Assembly: GCA_022592445.1 (NCBI GenBank)
Contig: JABYQR010000463.1
Coordinates: forward strand, 1 to 31,169
Direction: 5' to 3'
DNA length: 31,169 nt
DNA from: Cytidiella melzeri
Taxonomy: Eukaryota; Basidiomycota; Agaricomycetes; Polyporales; Irpicaceae
Below the pieces are notes generated by a model. The model saw nothing but the letters and a program-made list of their open reading frames with translations. It did not search any database and was not told the origin of the DNA. How positions within the stretch are numbered: the first letter of the stretch is position 1; each line of letters opens with the position of its first letter. Shown piece by piece: positions 9,002 to 19,192 of this stretch. A program made the position numbers and the translations under genes.

Positions 9002-11681
9002 ATGTATACCATCTTCGAAGAAATCCACGGCATACTACTCTCTCATCAGATCACTATATCCTCATTGATCCTATATGCATTACAACAGGAGGCCTCATAC
9101 CACCCCCTGGTGCGTGATATCTGTGTGGCATGGAAGGACATTGTCACAGCCATCTCCCAGCATCAGGAGACCTGCGCAGCCATGCACAGCTGGAACAGGG
9201 ATAAGATATTGGGGATTATCTGTGAGGAGATTGACAAGCTGGCATCAGAGGGCGCAGGGTGGCATTTTGGGGCAGGACGTGCGGAGCCTTATCAGTTGCA
9301 GGAGTTTGATCTCGTAGACATGGCGCAGGAGATGGGCTCGACAGCACCAAACCTGTGGGAGATGTTGGATGCATGGCTCAAGAAAGGCACAAAGGGTGAT
9401 GAGGATTTGGAGTCAGATGAAAGTGATGAAGAGGAGATGGCAAACACTCTTGGAGATGCGCCTGCCACATTTACGAGAAAGCGAAAGCGGCCGACAGCAG
9501 CTGCGCGGAGGAGACGTCGTGCTACAATCATCAGTGTATGTTCTCCACTATTTGAAGGCGGATTGGAATAGCTGACTATGAGTAAAGAAAAAGGTTTTGA
9601 TTAGTAGCATTCTCATGCAAGGGCGCAGCCAGAAGGCCAACTGGCTGCAGAGCATGTGTGGTATATTCCTGCATGCCATACACGCACCGCAGAAGCTCGT
9701 GGACTCACTGGCTCACATGGGTATCTCTATCTCACAAACAGCAATCCACCGCTCGCTGCACTCCCTTGGTATACATATCACTTCCGATGCGAAAGAAGTT
9801 GGGCAAACACTTTCAGCAGCATATGCGTACGACAATCTAGACATCGAGTTCAAGTCATCAGTGCCAACCGTGGAGAAGCCAGGCGAGACATTGAAACACT
9901 TCACAACATCCATGGTCTTTCCGCTGCAGCACGGCATCACCGCGAATGATTTACGCTGTTCTCAATATCTATGGGAACGATCACAGCTCAATGCTCGTGT
10001 GTTACGAGATCTCCTTCCGCCAAGGCGAACCTCTCAGGACCTAATGCTCATTCATCCTCATACACGAGAGCTGGATGAAAACAACATGACTGCTAGAGAT
10101 CGCTTCAACGCTTGGAAATTCCTGCACGATCTTTGCCACCATGGCCCCGAAGAGTTCCGGTGTTTTGCCGCAAGTATTGGTGAGCCAGAGCCTATCGAGA
10201 AAATCCCTTTAACAAAAACGCCAATCATACCATTGAGAACGACCACAGACAATAACTCACAAGTTGCTGGGAATATCAGTGCCATGACTCATATCCTTGC
10301 CCAGGTTGGTGTTGGAGATCCTCGTGTGGCGCATGCAGATTCTGGTGGGAGCCAAGCAGTTGTTGACGTGACCAATCATGTCGTTCTTTTCTACGGCGAT
10401 CTTGGGACCGGTGAAAAAATTGACGCATCACTCGAGAGGCGAGCAATTGAAGAAACACCATGGCTTCGGCTGCAGTTTGCGGTATTTGTGCTTGGCCTTT
10501 TCCATCTCAAGATGGCTTGTGTTGATGCACTGTGGAAAGTGTTCATTCAGCCACGCTCTGTACAGGAGGACGAGACTTGCCTGATGAAGGATGTAAGTAT
10601 CTTGCGTCCGCGAGAGACCGGGAGTGTTGCGTCGAAGCCAGGGTTCCGGAGGATGCATCAGATAATACAACATGCTGGCATATGTCGCCGGCTCGACTGC
10701 TGGCGAGTGGAGGTACAGAAGCGAGAGCCCACCCACAGCTCATTGAAGCTGTTTGCGGCATCAAAACCGTCACTAGACTATCTGAAGGCATTAGCAAACC
10801 ATCTCGCAATGAACTACACCTCTCGGAAAGAAAAGAGCCGAATTTTTGACTTACGAAGCAAGCCGTCCAGTGTCCGCGATAAGCAATTCGAGAACGGATT
10901 GCTCCTCAACGAGTACTTCTGTCTCTATGAAGAGCTGGCATTTGCAATGAACCACGGAGACGTCGGCCGTGTGGAGTCTTGCTTCATGCCATGGATCTGG
11001 ATTTTCAAGGCCACAGGGAAGCATAAATACGTGAAACATATGATGAAATACCTATCAAATGTCCACTTCGTTTATCCACCGGGTTTGAGGTAAGTCAAAA
11101 GATGGCACAATAGATGTTAACGGAGATGACACTAACACTCCTCTGTGTTGTAAATCTAGAAGGGCTGTCCGCTACAGCATTCTAATCAATCCGTCCGGAA
11201 AGCCAGGGTGTTTCAGGGCACCGGACTGGTGTCTTGAATTAAACAACCTGTATACAAAGGTAAGTTAGCGACCTGAGCGCAAAGAAAAGTGCAATAAACT
11301 ATTTCATAGACAAAGTATGGCGGTACGGGAGTAAATTACACGGAACAGCGCATCATCGACGACAGTGTGTTGATACAGATCTACCGTGACCTCCATCTAA
11401 CCTTCGAAAGAAATCTCGCACTTGGTCATCTCACAACCAAACATGCGGAGCCCGACATGACCCAAACATTTGAGGCCGTGATGCAGAACCTACAGAAGGC
11501 ACGGCCTCACGAGATTGTTCCCGGTCGCGAGAGCAAGCACTCCATCCCGAATTTGATGGATGAAGGTCAGTTCGCGCTTCTCGCTTCTGAAGGACCCGAA
11601 GCCATGGATGCCGATGAGACCACCGCCGAAGAAGATGCTGAGGTCACACTAGCAGATGTGACCGTCGAGATTGGAGTATAG
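9002..11681 (+). CDS. DUF6589-type protein, probable transposase of the TIR element
   Basis: An 835-aa protein of the DUF6589 family, found in many copies in mushroom genomes. Four exons: 9002-9535, 9588-11089, 11160-11259 and 11310-11681 (2,508 nt), all in phase with good GT..AG sites. Exon 1 encodes a helical region with a Cys/His pair, an acidic stretch (133-145) and an Arg/Lys cluster (159-173), probably a nuclear signal. The conserved core has GIFLHAIHAPQKL, HADSGG (D429), FYGDLGTGEKI (D449), LGLFHLKMACVDALW (H484, D491), SKPGFRRMHQ, CRRLDCWRVE, YEELAFAMNHGDVGRVE (E626/E627, D636, E641) and GKHKYVKHM. The C-terminus has PHEIVPGRESKHSIP. The acidic residues in a likely alpha/beta fold would suit an RNase H-like DDE transposase, but that is inference. 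Position inside perfect TIRs supports the role. Confidence 0.85.
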
Positions 11682-14479
11682 GGGTGTGATGATATAGAGG
11701 ACGTGAGCGAGTCTATTGTAGTTGAGCGACACACAATAACTAGATGTTGACAGATAAAACATACCTGTATTCATGGAGTTGGAAGCTGTCGAGGCGGTGG
11801 GGGAGGGTTGCCGATAGGCCAGTGATCCATCAGCTGTCAGCACGCGTTGAGGAGGAGTCGCCGTTAAGGAGGCCAGTAGAGAGTCGAGGGGGTTGTTGGC
11901 GGTGTGAGCAGAAGCAGACGCAGCGTCGTCACGAGCAACATTGGTCACGGTAGAGCTACTTGAAACGACAAGTTCGGCGGGCGAGCGAAGAGGGATATTG
12001 ATATGGGATGGCGGGAGGGAGGGAGGTATGTTTTCTTTCGATTTTGCGGCTTTGGACTGCGTTGTTGTAGTCCACATGGGACATTTTTTGCTTCGTTCTG
12101 CGGCAAGCTATTAGTAGTAGTTAGCGTTCGAAATCTATAGCGATAGCGACTTACGGGTATGTCCGGGCTGCCTACATGCACCACACTTGCGTTGAGCCTT
12201 TGGAGCCAACGCCGTGACCTCAGGCGTCGAGTCGGAGGTGCGAGAATCTCGGAGTTCGACTGTGGTGAAAGCAGGGGGTCGAGCAGGCGGATGTACTTGC
12301 CGGATTAACTGCAAAACCTCGTCACCGTAGACCTCCACTCCTGCCCACTTCGTCTCACGCACGAGGTCTTCCGTACTCTCGATCTTGCCGTGGTGAGCGC
12401 AGTCGACGATTCGCGCGAGCATAGCGTCGGGGATGACAACCCCAGGGCCAAAGTCAGCCAGACCGCCCCGCCCGTACTTCTGTATAGTCTTGGCGGTTCT
12501 CCACTGGTGTAGCGACTCCTTCAACTCCATATCGGCCGGCGCAGTCGTGTATGTCTTGAGTCGAGACCGTTTCGAGTCACCAGCCAATCGCTCGACGGTG
12601 GTGGGAGGATGCAGAGAGTCGATCAGCGCTTTGGCGCCGTGCAAATCGCAGCACAGTCTTGGCGTCTTGATAGCACAGCGCGAACAACCGTGTTCCCTCG
12701 TCGTGTCGCAGAGCAGATGGTCTGAGTCTGACGTCTGCTCAGCTTGTGGATAACACACCATCAGGTAAGAATCACTTACCACCTTTACCACCGCTAAAAT
12801 ATATTGTTATAGGTTTTCTTCGGCAATTCACGTCCTTGCGCGTGTCGGCGTTGATCAGGTCGTCCATGGCGTTCTCGAGGTCCAGGTGAGTACCAGGCCT
12901 CTTCCTACCACTGTGACCTGGCGTGCTTAGCTTGACCTGGCTGTAGCGAGCGCGGAGATCCTCATCAACGGCGATGTTCGACGTCTCGGCGTGGACAGTT
13001 ACTGTCACGCTTGGGCCGTCGTCCTCGTTGTCACTTACTTCCTCCGGCTGATCATCCTCCATCGCCTGGTTGTCTTCAGTGTCACCTCGAAGAGCAGGAG
13101 CTGCCGCTACAGGAAAGGGAGGCTGTGGTGACATGTTATTGACCGCTGGATTTGGTGTAAGCACTTTCACCTTCTCGCACTTTTTGTTCTTCGCCCGTCT
13201 TGCTTGCCTTCTTGCCTCTGCCTTCCGTCTCTCCTCGTCAAAGTGTTTTGCCTCCACGTAGAACACTGCGACTGCCTCTGTACCCGAACCTCGTGCCCCG
13301 CGCCCAAATCGTTGCCACAGCGCGCACATGCTGCATTTAGCTCTCCATTGTACTACGAGACAAATATCCGGTATATCCACCCCCTAGAATAGAATGAGCT
13401 TGAGAATACAAAGATGCATACATAATTGGGAACTAACCATGCCAAACGCGTCTGTCGCGCATATGCCCCACAACTCTCCCCTCTTCAACCTCTCGACCGC
13501 ATCCCTCTTGAATGTCTCTGACATCTCCGAGTGAAACCAAAAAACCTTGTTAACATGTTCTGCTGGAAGGCGGCTCCGTAGCATTTTTCCCGCACCAACT
13601 GCCTCTGCCACACTATCGAAAAAAATGATGAATTTAGAGGGGGGATTGTGTGGATCCGAGGGGAGGACAAATGCCAGATCGAGGTAGCTGGAGAGTGGGT
13701 GTTGAATCTTTCGCACAGCCAAGTGCACGTTCGGCCGGTCTGTGGGACGAGATATTCGGACCAATCTGTCAGAACGGAAATGCAATATTTTAATGACATC
13801 CTCCTTCACGGCGTGAGGTAGCGTGGCGGACGCAGCAGCGATAGGTATATCTTTCAGTACCACATGCCGTAGCTGCTCAAGAGCTTTGTATTCCGGTCGA
13901 AAAGCACCCCATGTGCTAATGCAATGTGCCTCATCAAAAACGACGCCAATGATGCGTCCGACGAACTCCGGCTTCTTCAATAGCCTCTCAAAACCTCCGC
14001 CACGCTTCATCAGCTGCTCGGGGCTGACTATCACCACCCGATATATCCCATCTTCAATAGCCTCGTGATATCTATCAGATACAAGCCAGAGTAATATGAG
14101 ACGTTGAATGACTCACCTGGAAATTAGCAGCTGTTGCGGATTCACTGTTGACCGTGACAGCTTTGATTCCAGCCTTAGCCAGTTGGGTAACATTCTGCTC
14201 GCCGAGAACATTCAGAGCAGTCACGACTATCTGAACACCATGTGGGCGAAATAGCAGAGGCAGCCAAAACGCCAGAGTCTTTCCGACCCCGGTGCCAACC
14301 TCGAAGAGTACATCCTTCCGGCCAAGCAAACCCTGTGCGAACAGACACTGCAGCCGGCAAGCCCTCAGTCCAAAAACGGCCTGGCATGCTGAACGAATTT
14401 CTTCGATAGTCGGTATTTGCTGCAATGTATTACTAGTCGTAGGTAGAGTAAAGCCAGAGGATTCGGACCGATGTTCCAT
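11649..14479 (-). CDS. RecQ-like superfamily 2 helicase with zinc knuckle, encoded by the TIR element
   Basis: A DNA helicase, predicted to act in transposition. Five exons: 14479-14117, 14061-13438, 13383-12780, 12742-12155 and 12097-11649 (2,628 nt, 875 aa). Motifs in order: Walker A GTGVGKT (62-68), DEAH (164-167) followed by CIS, SATLP (199-203), KFIIFFDS, motif V ATDAFGM/GVDIPDI across an intron, motif VI QRFGRGARG (353-361), then a RecQ-type zinc module CRRKPITIYF (C516) with C542, C550, C553 and further cysteines. Near the C-terminus is a knuckle C717-C720-H725 plus C732. No winged-helix or HRDC domain is recognisable. The intron 12743-12779 is only 37 bp. The tail may be spliced further (GTATGT donor near 11757), and in either case the 3' end overlaps the DUF6589 gene. 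Resembles fungal telomere-linked RecQ-like proteins. Confidence 0.85.
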
Positions 14480-14510
14480 TGTTGTGGATGGATATTAGTG
14501 AATCGGTCTA

Positions 14511-14762
14511 CGTCACAATTATTGTGATAATCCGAAATGCGAGTTATTTTTCGAGTTAACTTGAAAGTCCGCGTGCGCCGGCCGGGGCGCCAATCATTGT
14601 TTACACTTGTTAAGTGCCAGTCGTCGGAGGGAGGGAAGCAGAAATAAGGTTGGGAATATTGATCAATTTCTATATACAGTATCACACTAAACACAACCAA
14701 ACATCCCTCGAGACCCAGCATATCTCTGCTCTCCCGACCGACGGCGACTGGGTAGGAGTCTG
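14511..14762 (-). repeat. Right terminal inverted repeat
   Basis: 252 bp, inverted copy of 8675-8929. It lacks the 12 bp found in the left copy and has 9 extra bases at its inner end that form a short palindrome (CACAATTATTGTG, 14514-14526). It lies immediately upstream of the helicase start codon (14479). Confidence 0.9.
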
Positions 14763-14771
14763 AGCAGCGAG
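14763..14771. repeat. Target-site duplication, right copy
   Basis: AGCAGCGAG, identical to 8666-8674, directly abutting the transposon terminus GGAGTCTG. Confidence 0.9.
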
Positions 14772-14898
14772 TAGCTATAGGGATATGCTACATGAGATAA
14801 AAGTTTTTAAAAAAAATGGTCGTCACAGGTCGTAAGTCCACAGGTTTAGCCAAACTCGGTCTGTAAAGGGGGGTATCGATATATTCCGCTTGGCTGAT

Positions 14899-16425
14899 TT
14901 ACAAAAAGTATTCGGGAAGCTACAAATGAAAACCGTCAGTCAAAAAAAAAAAAAAAAAAAAAAAAACTCCTCTTGAAAGTGCAACAACAAAAGAAAGAAA
15001 GAAAAAGAATTCACTAACCTTCCCACCCGCATTCTGCGCCGCCTGATGACTCGGACCGTCCCTCTCGTTCTCCGGCGCCGCCAAAAACACATTAAAGAAC
15101 CTCTCCCCGTCCGGCCTCACCTCGAGTATGCTCGCCGAGTTCCCACACCGGTAACAATAGTTCGGGGCGGACCACACCGTCGAGAGGTGTCCGTCAAAGA
15201 GGGACGCGTACCCTTCCATGCACAACTGGTGCGCGCGCAAAATGTGTTCCATGCGGTTGGTCTCGAGGAACTTGTACACGACGCCAGAGCCAAAGGTGTA
15301 GCCGGCTCCTCTGTGAGTTTTATATATATATATTATGAGTCGCGTTCGTCGGGGCGAAGTAGATGGAGAGGGAGGTGAGAGGGACTAACGAACCTGGGGG
15401 ATATCGCAAAGTCCTCTTTCTCCTGGTCCGGATCTGACCATACGAGGTCTGCCATTGCTCCTTCATGCGGAATCTCTAATTTTCATGCTCGGTATTCGTA
15501 AAAAAAAGCAAGATTTGGAACCACACACAACAACCACGCACCTCTAAACCGATCGACGACCTTGATCTGGTCTATTGAATGTATCGAAGGCGAAAGACCT
15601 GCCAATCGAATTTTTTTTGGTTTGTTTTCGTTATTGGAAAAAAACGTTTGATGCTGTGAAGCAAGGAAACGTACACACCGCCATGGACGCAGAAGATCTT
15701 GTCGTCTATGACGACCGACAACGTCAAGAAATCGAACATGTCCGTAAAGTATGTCCAGACGTGCGAAGAACCGTACTTGCGGACGCATTCGGTGTAAAAG
15801 CCGTATGTCTAGAGAGAGGCCAAGGAAGCAGAAGCAGTTATAAGACGTTTTGTCGTACGAACGAAGGGGCGTGAGGGATGGGAATGGGGAAAAAAGTGTC
15901 TGATGAGACAGAAGAGAAACCAGGTGTAACCGACCTGTGTGACCGCTCTCGACTCGTGGTTTCCTCTGATCAGTTGCACTCTGTCCGGATATCGCAGTTT
16001 GAGGCACGTCAAGAGCGAGATTGTCTCGACGCTGAACAGGCCTCTGTCAACGTAATCACCTGGAAGATGGAATGGAAGCAAACAGGTCAATGACTGCGGG
16101 TGAGAAAAGAGAGAGAGAGAGGCGGATGAACCTAGGAACAAATAATTGGTATTCGGTGCATAGCCTCCTATACGGAAGATTTCGATGAGGTCGTAAAACT
16201 GGCTTTCAAGAACTGTTCAGAGGGCTTTGTTTCGGAGGATCATACGGGCTGGGCTCACCCATGGATATCGCCTACGACGGTGACTGGAGCACTGACGTGA
16301 ACGACGTTTGATTCGCGCATGAGGACTTCTTTTGTTTTCTCGCATATTTCTCGCAAGAGAGCCTCGTGCAAGAGTTGTTTCTTGAGCAGCTGCTGGATGC
16401 AGGCGTCGAGGTCGAAAGGTGCCAT
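14899..16425 (-). CDS. PPG1: PP2A-like serine/threonine protein phosphatase catalytic subunit (Ppg1-like)
   Basis: A PPP-family metallophosphatase that hydrolyses phosphoserine/threonine using two metal ions. Eight exons: 16425-16259, 16202-16132, 16059-15935, 15808-15679, 15598-15542, 15475-15394, 15310-15019 and 14919-14899 (945 nt, 314 aa), in phase. All hallmarks are present: GDIHGQ (52-57), GDYVDRG (80-86), RGNHESR (111-117), HGGLSPS, a WSDP motif, [20 protein letters not shown] and [11 protein letters not shown]. The last 21-nt exon supplies LPEYFL, the PP2A-group C-terminus that is usually carboxymethylated. The N-terminus and overall fit are closest to Ppg1-type rather than PP2A proper, PP4 or Sit4; the subfamily call is from memory. 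The last intron (14920-15018) contains a run of about 26 T on the sense strand. The transposon end lies 136 bp past the stop codon. Confidence 0.9.
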
Positions 16426-18265
16426 GGCGGCGAAATGGAAGTGGCTGTATGATACGCTTTGCGCTCAAGCTTACCAGCCTGGTGTTTGACCTTGTTTACT
16501 CGTCTACTGCTTGCTGACAAAGCTGAGCAGATATGTCGTTCTTTCTTGCATATCCTCCTAGTGGTACCACGGCTTGTCAAAAGTATGTTGGACGGACGCA
16601 TATTATGCTACGAAGCTTGAGCTTGCTTGTGCGGACCTAACAACGTTGGTATGCCGTCGTAGGAGCGAAATATTCGCCGGTGCACAGCTTCTCGTTGACC
16701 TTTGCTGCCGCCTCCCTTGACTCTCTAGTCTCCTCGTGGGCTACGATGACCATTCTCACACAGCCGGCGTATGGGCCTCATGCTCTCATCTGAAGCCAAC
16801 ATCCTTGACGCCGTGCGCGCTCCGACGGAGGACGTCGACATTGCATCCGGGGCACCTGCGGCAGAGAGTCGTTCTTCTCAGACTTGCGTTGGTGCCTTTT
16901 CAGAGGTGGTAGACATGATAAGACCGCATATGGTGAGCTGCATACCATTCCTTCGCGGACTGAAGTATCTTGTGACTGTGAATAATCCTTGTGTCCACGG
17001 AATGTCGGATGGCAGCTCTCTTTTACACCAGTCTCGAACAATGCCCAATCGGACATGTCGCGTCGCAGCTGGAAGGAAGGGTATGTGAACAGAATGCCGC
17101 GTCAGAGGTCCGATGTTTTCGCTCCGACGTTGGCTGAGCATGCTGGACGTCGCACGCAGGAGAACGAGTGCCGAACGAGAGGTCCACGCGGGACTCGATT
17201 CAGTCGAGTACGATCCGTGTCGATGAACATCAGTCATCGAGGACGCTAGATTTCGAAGGGTAGTCTTCCATGTGCGTGATTCTACCACTGTATCACGCAG
17301 CGTTGGTGTGGCCTCTGGCATGGACCCACGCTCCTATCGCGGTGCAGCTGTGCAGGGCTCGTCTTACCCATGCTCATGACAGCCGGATCGTTCGCAGCAT
17401 CAAAAGCACTCGAGGTGGGTGTCCAACATAGAGTTGCACATCAAACTAATGGAAATCTTTCTTCTACCACGTCCATGCTAGCATCTGTCATGTATTTTTT
17501 GCGTGCCAGATACATACCATGGTCGTGCGTATTGTCCGACCACGGAGCACGGTGAGCGAGCAGCGTCATTCATTTGTCCAGTGACATCGCCAATCGTGAA
17601 CGGGCAAGGTTATATGTATATGTTTAACGCCACACTAGCATCCCGATGGATCCCAGTTCCTGCACGTTGCATCAGTCTGTAACTCTACCAGACACTCTAA
17701 TCTTACTTTGGCCATTTGAGTGCCTAGTGCCGGCTGTGTTCTGTGCGCAGAGTCGGCTGTATTCCTAGCGTGTTGCCAGACACCGGTTCTTGCCGGATCT
17801 ACGAGGTCCTACTGCACAAAAAACTCGTCTCGTGTAAATTCTAGTCGAGCATGAATCGACATATTAATCTGCGGTGAGCAGCTGTCAAAACACCTGAAAG
17901 CTGGTTGACACCAATAAACCACCCACAACCGTACGGCGCTCATCTCTGCACTGGGTCAGATCGAACCACAACACGAACCTCTTCTAACCCAAATTGTCCA
18001 AATGCCCTGCCCTTCCGGGAAGCCCTTCTGCTCAATGTGGCGGACAGCGTCCTCGCCCTCTCTCTCCGCCTCCACACCGTCCACCACAATCCGCGACGAT
18101 GCATTTCAGACGCGTGGCCACAGAGCCAACAGCCTGCTGCGTCCGCCAGATTAGTCGTCACTCCTCTGACCCGTTTCCTTCAGTCCCGGCCATATACAGT
18201 TCGTCCATTTTGGCAGATGGAATGTTTCCCGAGAAAAAAAACACTATAAAACCTCTTGGCCCGAC
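16426..18265. other. Long intergenic region between PPG1-like and C2H2 genes
   Basis: Divergent neighbours, so both promoters lie here. Two open frames have true ATGs (16771-17088 plus, 105 aa; 17321-16878 minus, 147 aa), overlap each other on opposite strands, and have no motif I recognise. A possible donor (GTGAGC after 16930) lies in the plus frame. I cannot support a gene call. Confidence 0.5.
18245..18251 (+). promoter_or_regulatory. TATA box of the C2H2 gene
   Basis: TATAAAA lies 47 bp before the start codon at 18298, in a plausible core-promoter position. If it sets the transcription start 30 or more bp downstream, the 5' leader is very short and the ATG at 18266 may not be transcribed. 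Confidence 0.55.
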
Positions 18266-18301
18266 ATGCAGCACTCTCTTCACCGCTGCCCTCCGCAATG
18301 A
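18266..18301 (+). promoter_or_regulatory. 11-codon upstream ORF overlapping the C2H2 start (ATGA)
   Basis: ATG at 18266 opens an 11-codon frame whose TGA (18299-18301) overlaps the main ATG (18298-18300). If transcribed, it could couple termination to reinitiation. The close TATA box makes its inclusion in the mRNA doubtful. Confidence 0.35.
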
Positions 18302-19192
18302 ACCACTCTAGCCACGCCTACTACAACGACCACCAGAGATCGCTCTCTACCACCACCCAGGTCAACTACCCTGCCGCACAGCAGTACACAGTGTACCCCC
18401 CTGCATCGTCCTCATACGTGACCGATGAATTCTACGCGTCGCCCGATGCACAGCAAATGGTGTACGCGAACCAACAGTCACAGGAATATCCTCCCTCGAT
18501 GCCCGCCAGTAGCCATCCTATGGTGAACAGCGCGTCTTTCCCCGGCAGCACAGGTAAATCCCCTCTACAACTTATTAAGGTTCACCGCTGACACATACAC
18601 ACACACGACCTGTTCTCTGTTCTTCTTCAAACTAGGCCAACAACAGCTCTTGCAGCCGCTGTACTCTGACTCGCGGTCCATGAGCGCACCAGCACGACAG
18701 ACGTACTCTGACCACCCGGCCGTGCCCTCTGCGCACTACACACACTATCCCTCTCAGTACCCTCTCTCACAACACACCCGCAACCACCAGCACCCTAGTC
18801 ATCCACGTTACCAACCTACGCCCGCCCTAATCCTCCCATCCGTCTCTGCCTCCTCTACCTCCTCTGCCCATTCCTCCTCCACCTCTCTCCGCCGTCCCTC
18901 TTCCTCCTCCACCTCACCCTCCACGCCCTACCACCACCCCCAACACCACCACCACCACCCAGCATCTTCACATTTACCGCCCTCCCCAGGGGGTACCGAA
19001 CGTTACCCGTGCGACAAGTGCGACAAGACGTTTTCACGCTCGCACGACCGCAAGAGGCACTACGAGTCTCAGCATTCCGCCCAACCGACGAGCCACCGCT
19101 GTCCGTACTGCAAAAAAGAGTTTAGCAGGGCGGACTCGATGAAGAGGCATGTGGATAACGGGTGTGAGAAGGATCCAGGGTATGCTGGTTAA
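18298..19192 (+). CDS. C2H2 zinc-finger transcription factor
   Basis: A 270-aa putative nuclear DNA-binding regulator. Exons 18298-18553 and 18636-19192 (813 nt, in phase; donor GTAAAT, acceptor ACTAG). The N-terminal 200 residues are low-complexity: Tyr/Gln/Ser/Pro-rich, then a long Ser run and a His-rich patch. They resemble an activation or condensate-forming region. Two tandem fingers lie at the C-terminus: finger 1 with C211, C214, H227, H232, and finger 2 with C241, C244, H257 and C262, where the usual last histidine is a cysteine (C2HC). Both contain SRSHDRKRH / SRADSMKRH recognition helices typical of fungal regulators. Target genes unknown. The neighbour downstream (CWC24) is convergent and 2.2 kb away. 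Confidence 0.85.

Larger units (their letters stand above)
8675..14762. mobile_element. Complete 6.1-kb TIR DNA transposon with DUF6589 and RecQ-like genes
   Basis: The element is 6,088 bp long. It has long inverted repeats (8675-8929 and 14511-14762), CAG...CTG termini and a perfect 9-bp target-site duplication. It holds exactly two genes in convergent orientation, which fill it almost completely: a DUF6589-type protein gene (9002-11681, plus) and a RecQ-like helicase gene (11649-14479, minus). Each start codon lies just inside a TIR, so the TIRs probably carry the promoters. Both reading frames appear intact. TIR length and 9-bp TSD are Mutator-like, but the gene pair better fits the helicase-encoding Academ lineage I recall as AcademH; I could not check this. 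It inserted between the 3' ends of the CRAL-TRIO gene and the PPG1-like gene, so it probably disrupts neither. Confidence 0.9.

Noticed and set aside
8605..9117. Plus-strand open frame across the left TIR into the DUF6589 gene
   Set aside because: It crosses the transposon boundary and TIR, then reads the DUF6589 exon in the wrong frame.
14365..14721. Minus-strand open frame starting inside the right TIR
   Set aside because: Its first part is TIR sequence (the same words occur at 8717-8930) and its last part is the helicase first exon read in another frame. No coding evidence.
8675..14762. Classification as a Mutator-like element from TSD and TIR length alone
   Set aside because: Neither encoded protein shows MULE transposase motifs, and the RecQ-like helicase points elsewhere.
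14920..15018. Long A run as a retroposed poly(A) tail
   Set aside because: It lies inside the last PPG1-like intron as a T-rich tract just before a functional acceptor; no LINE/SINE sequence or duplication next to it.
18855..19037. Glycine/arginine-rich frame opposite the C2H2 gene
   Set aside because: Antisense of the Ser/His-rich low-complexity coding sequence.
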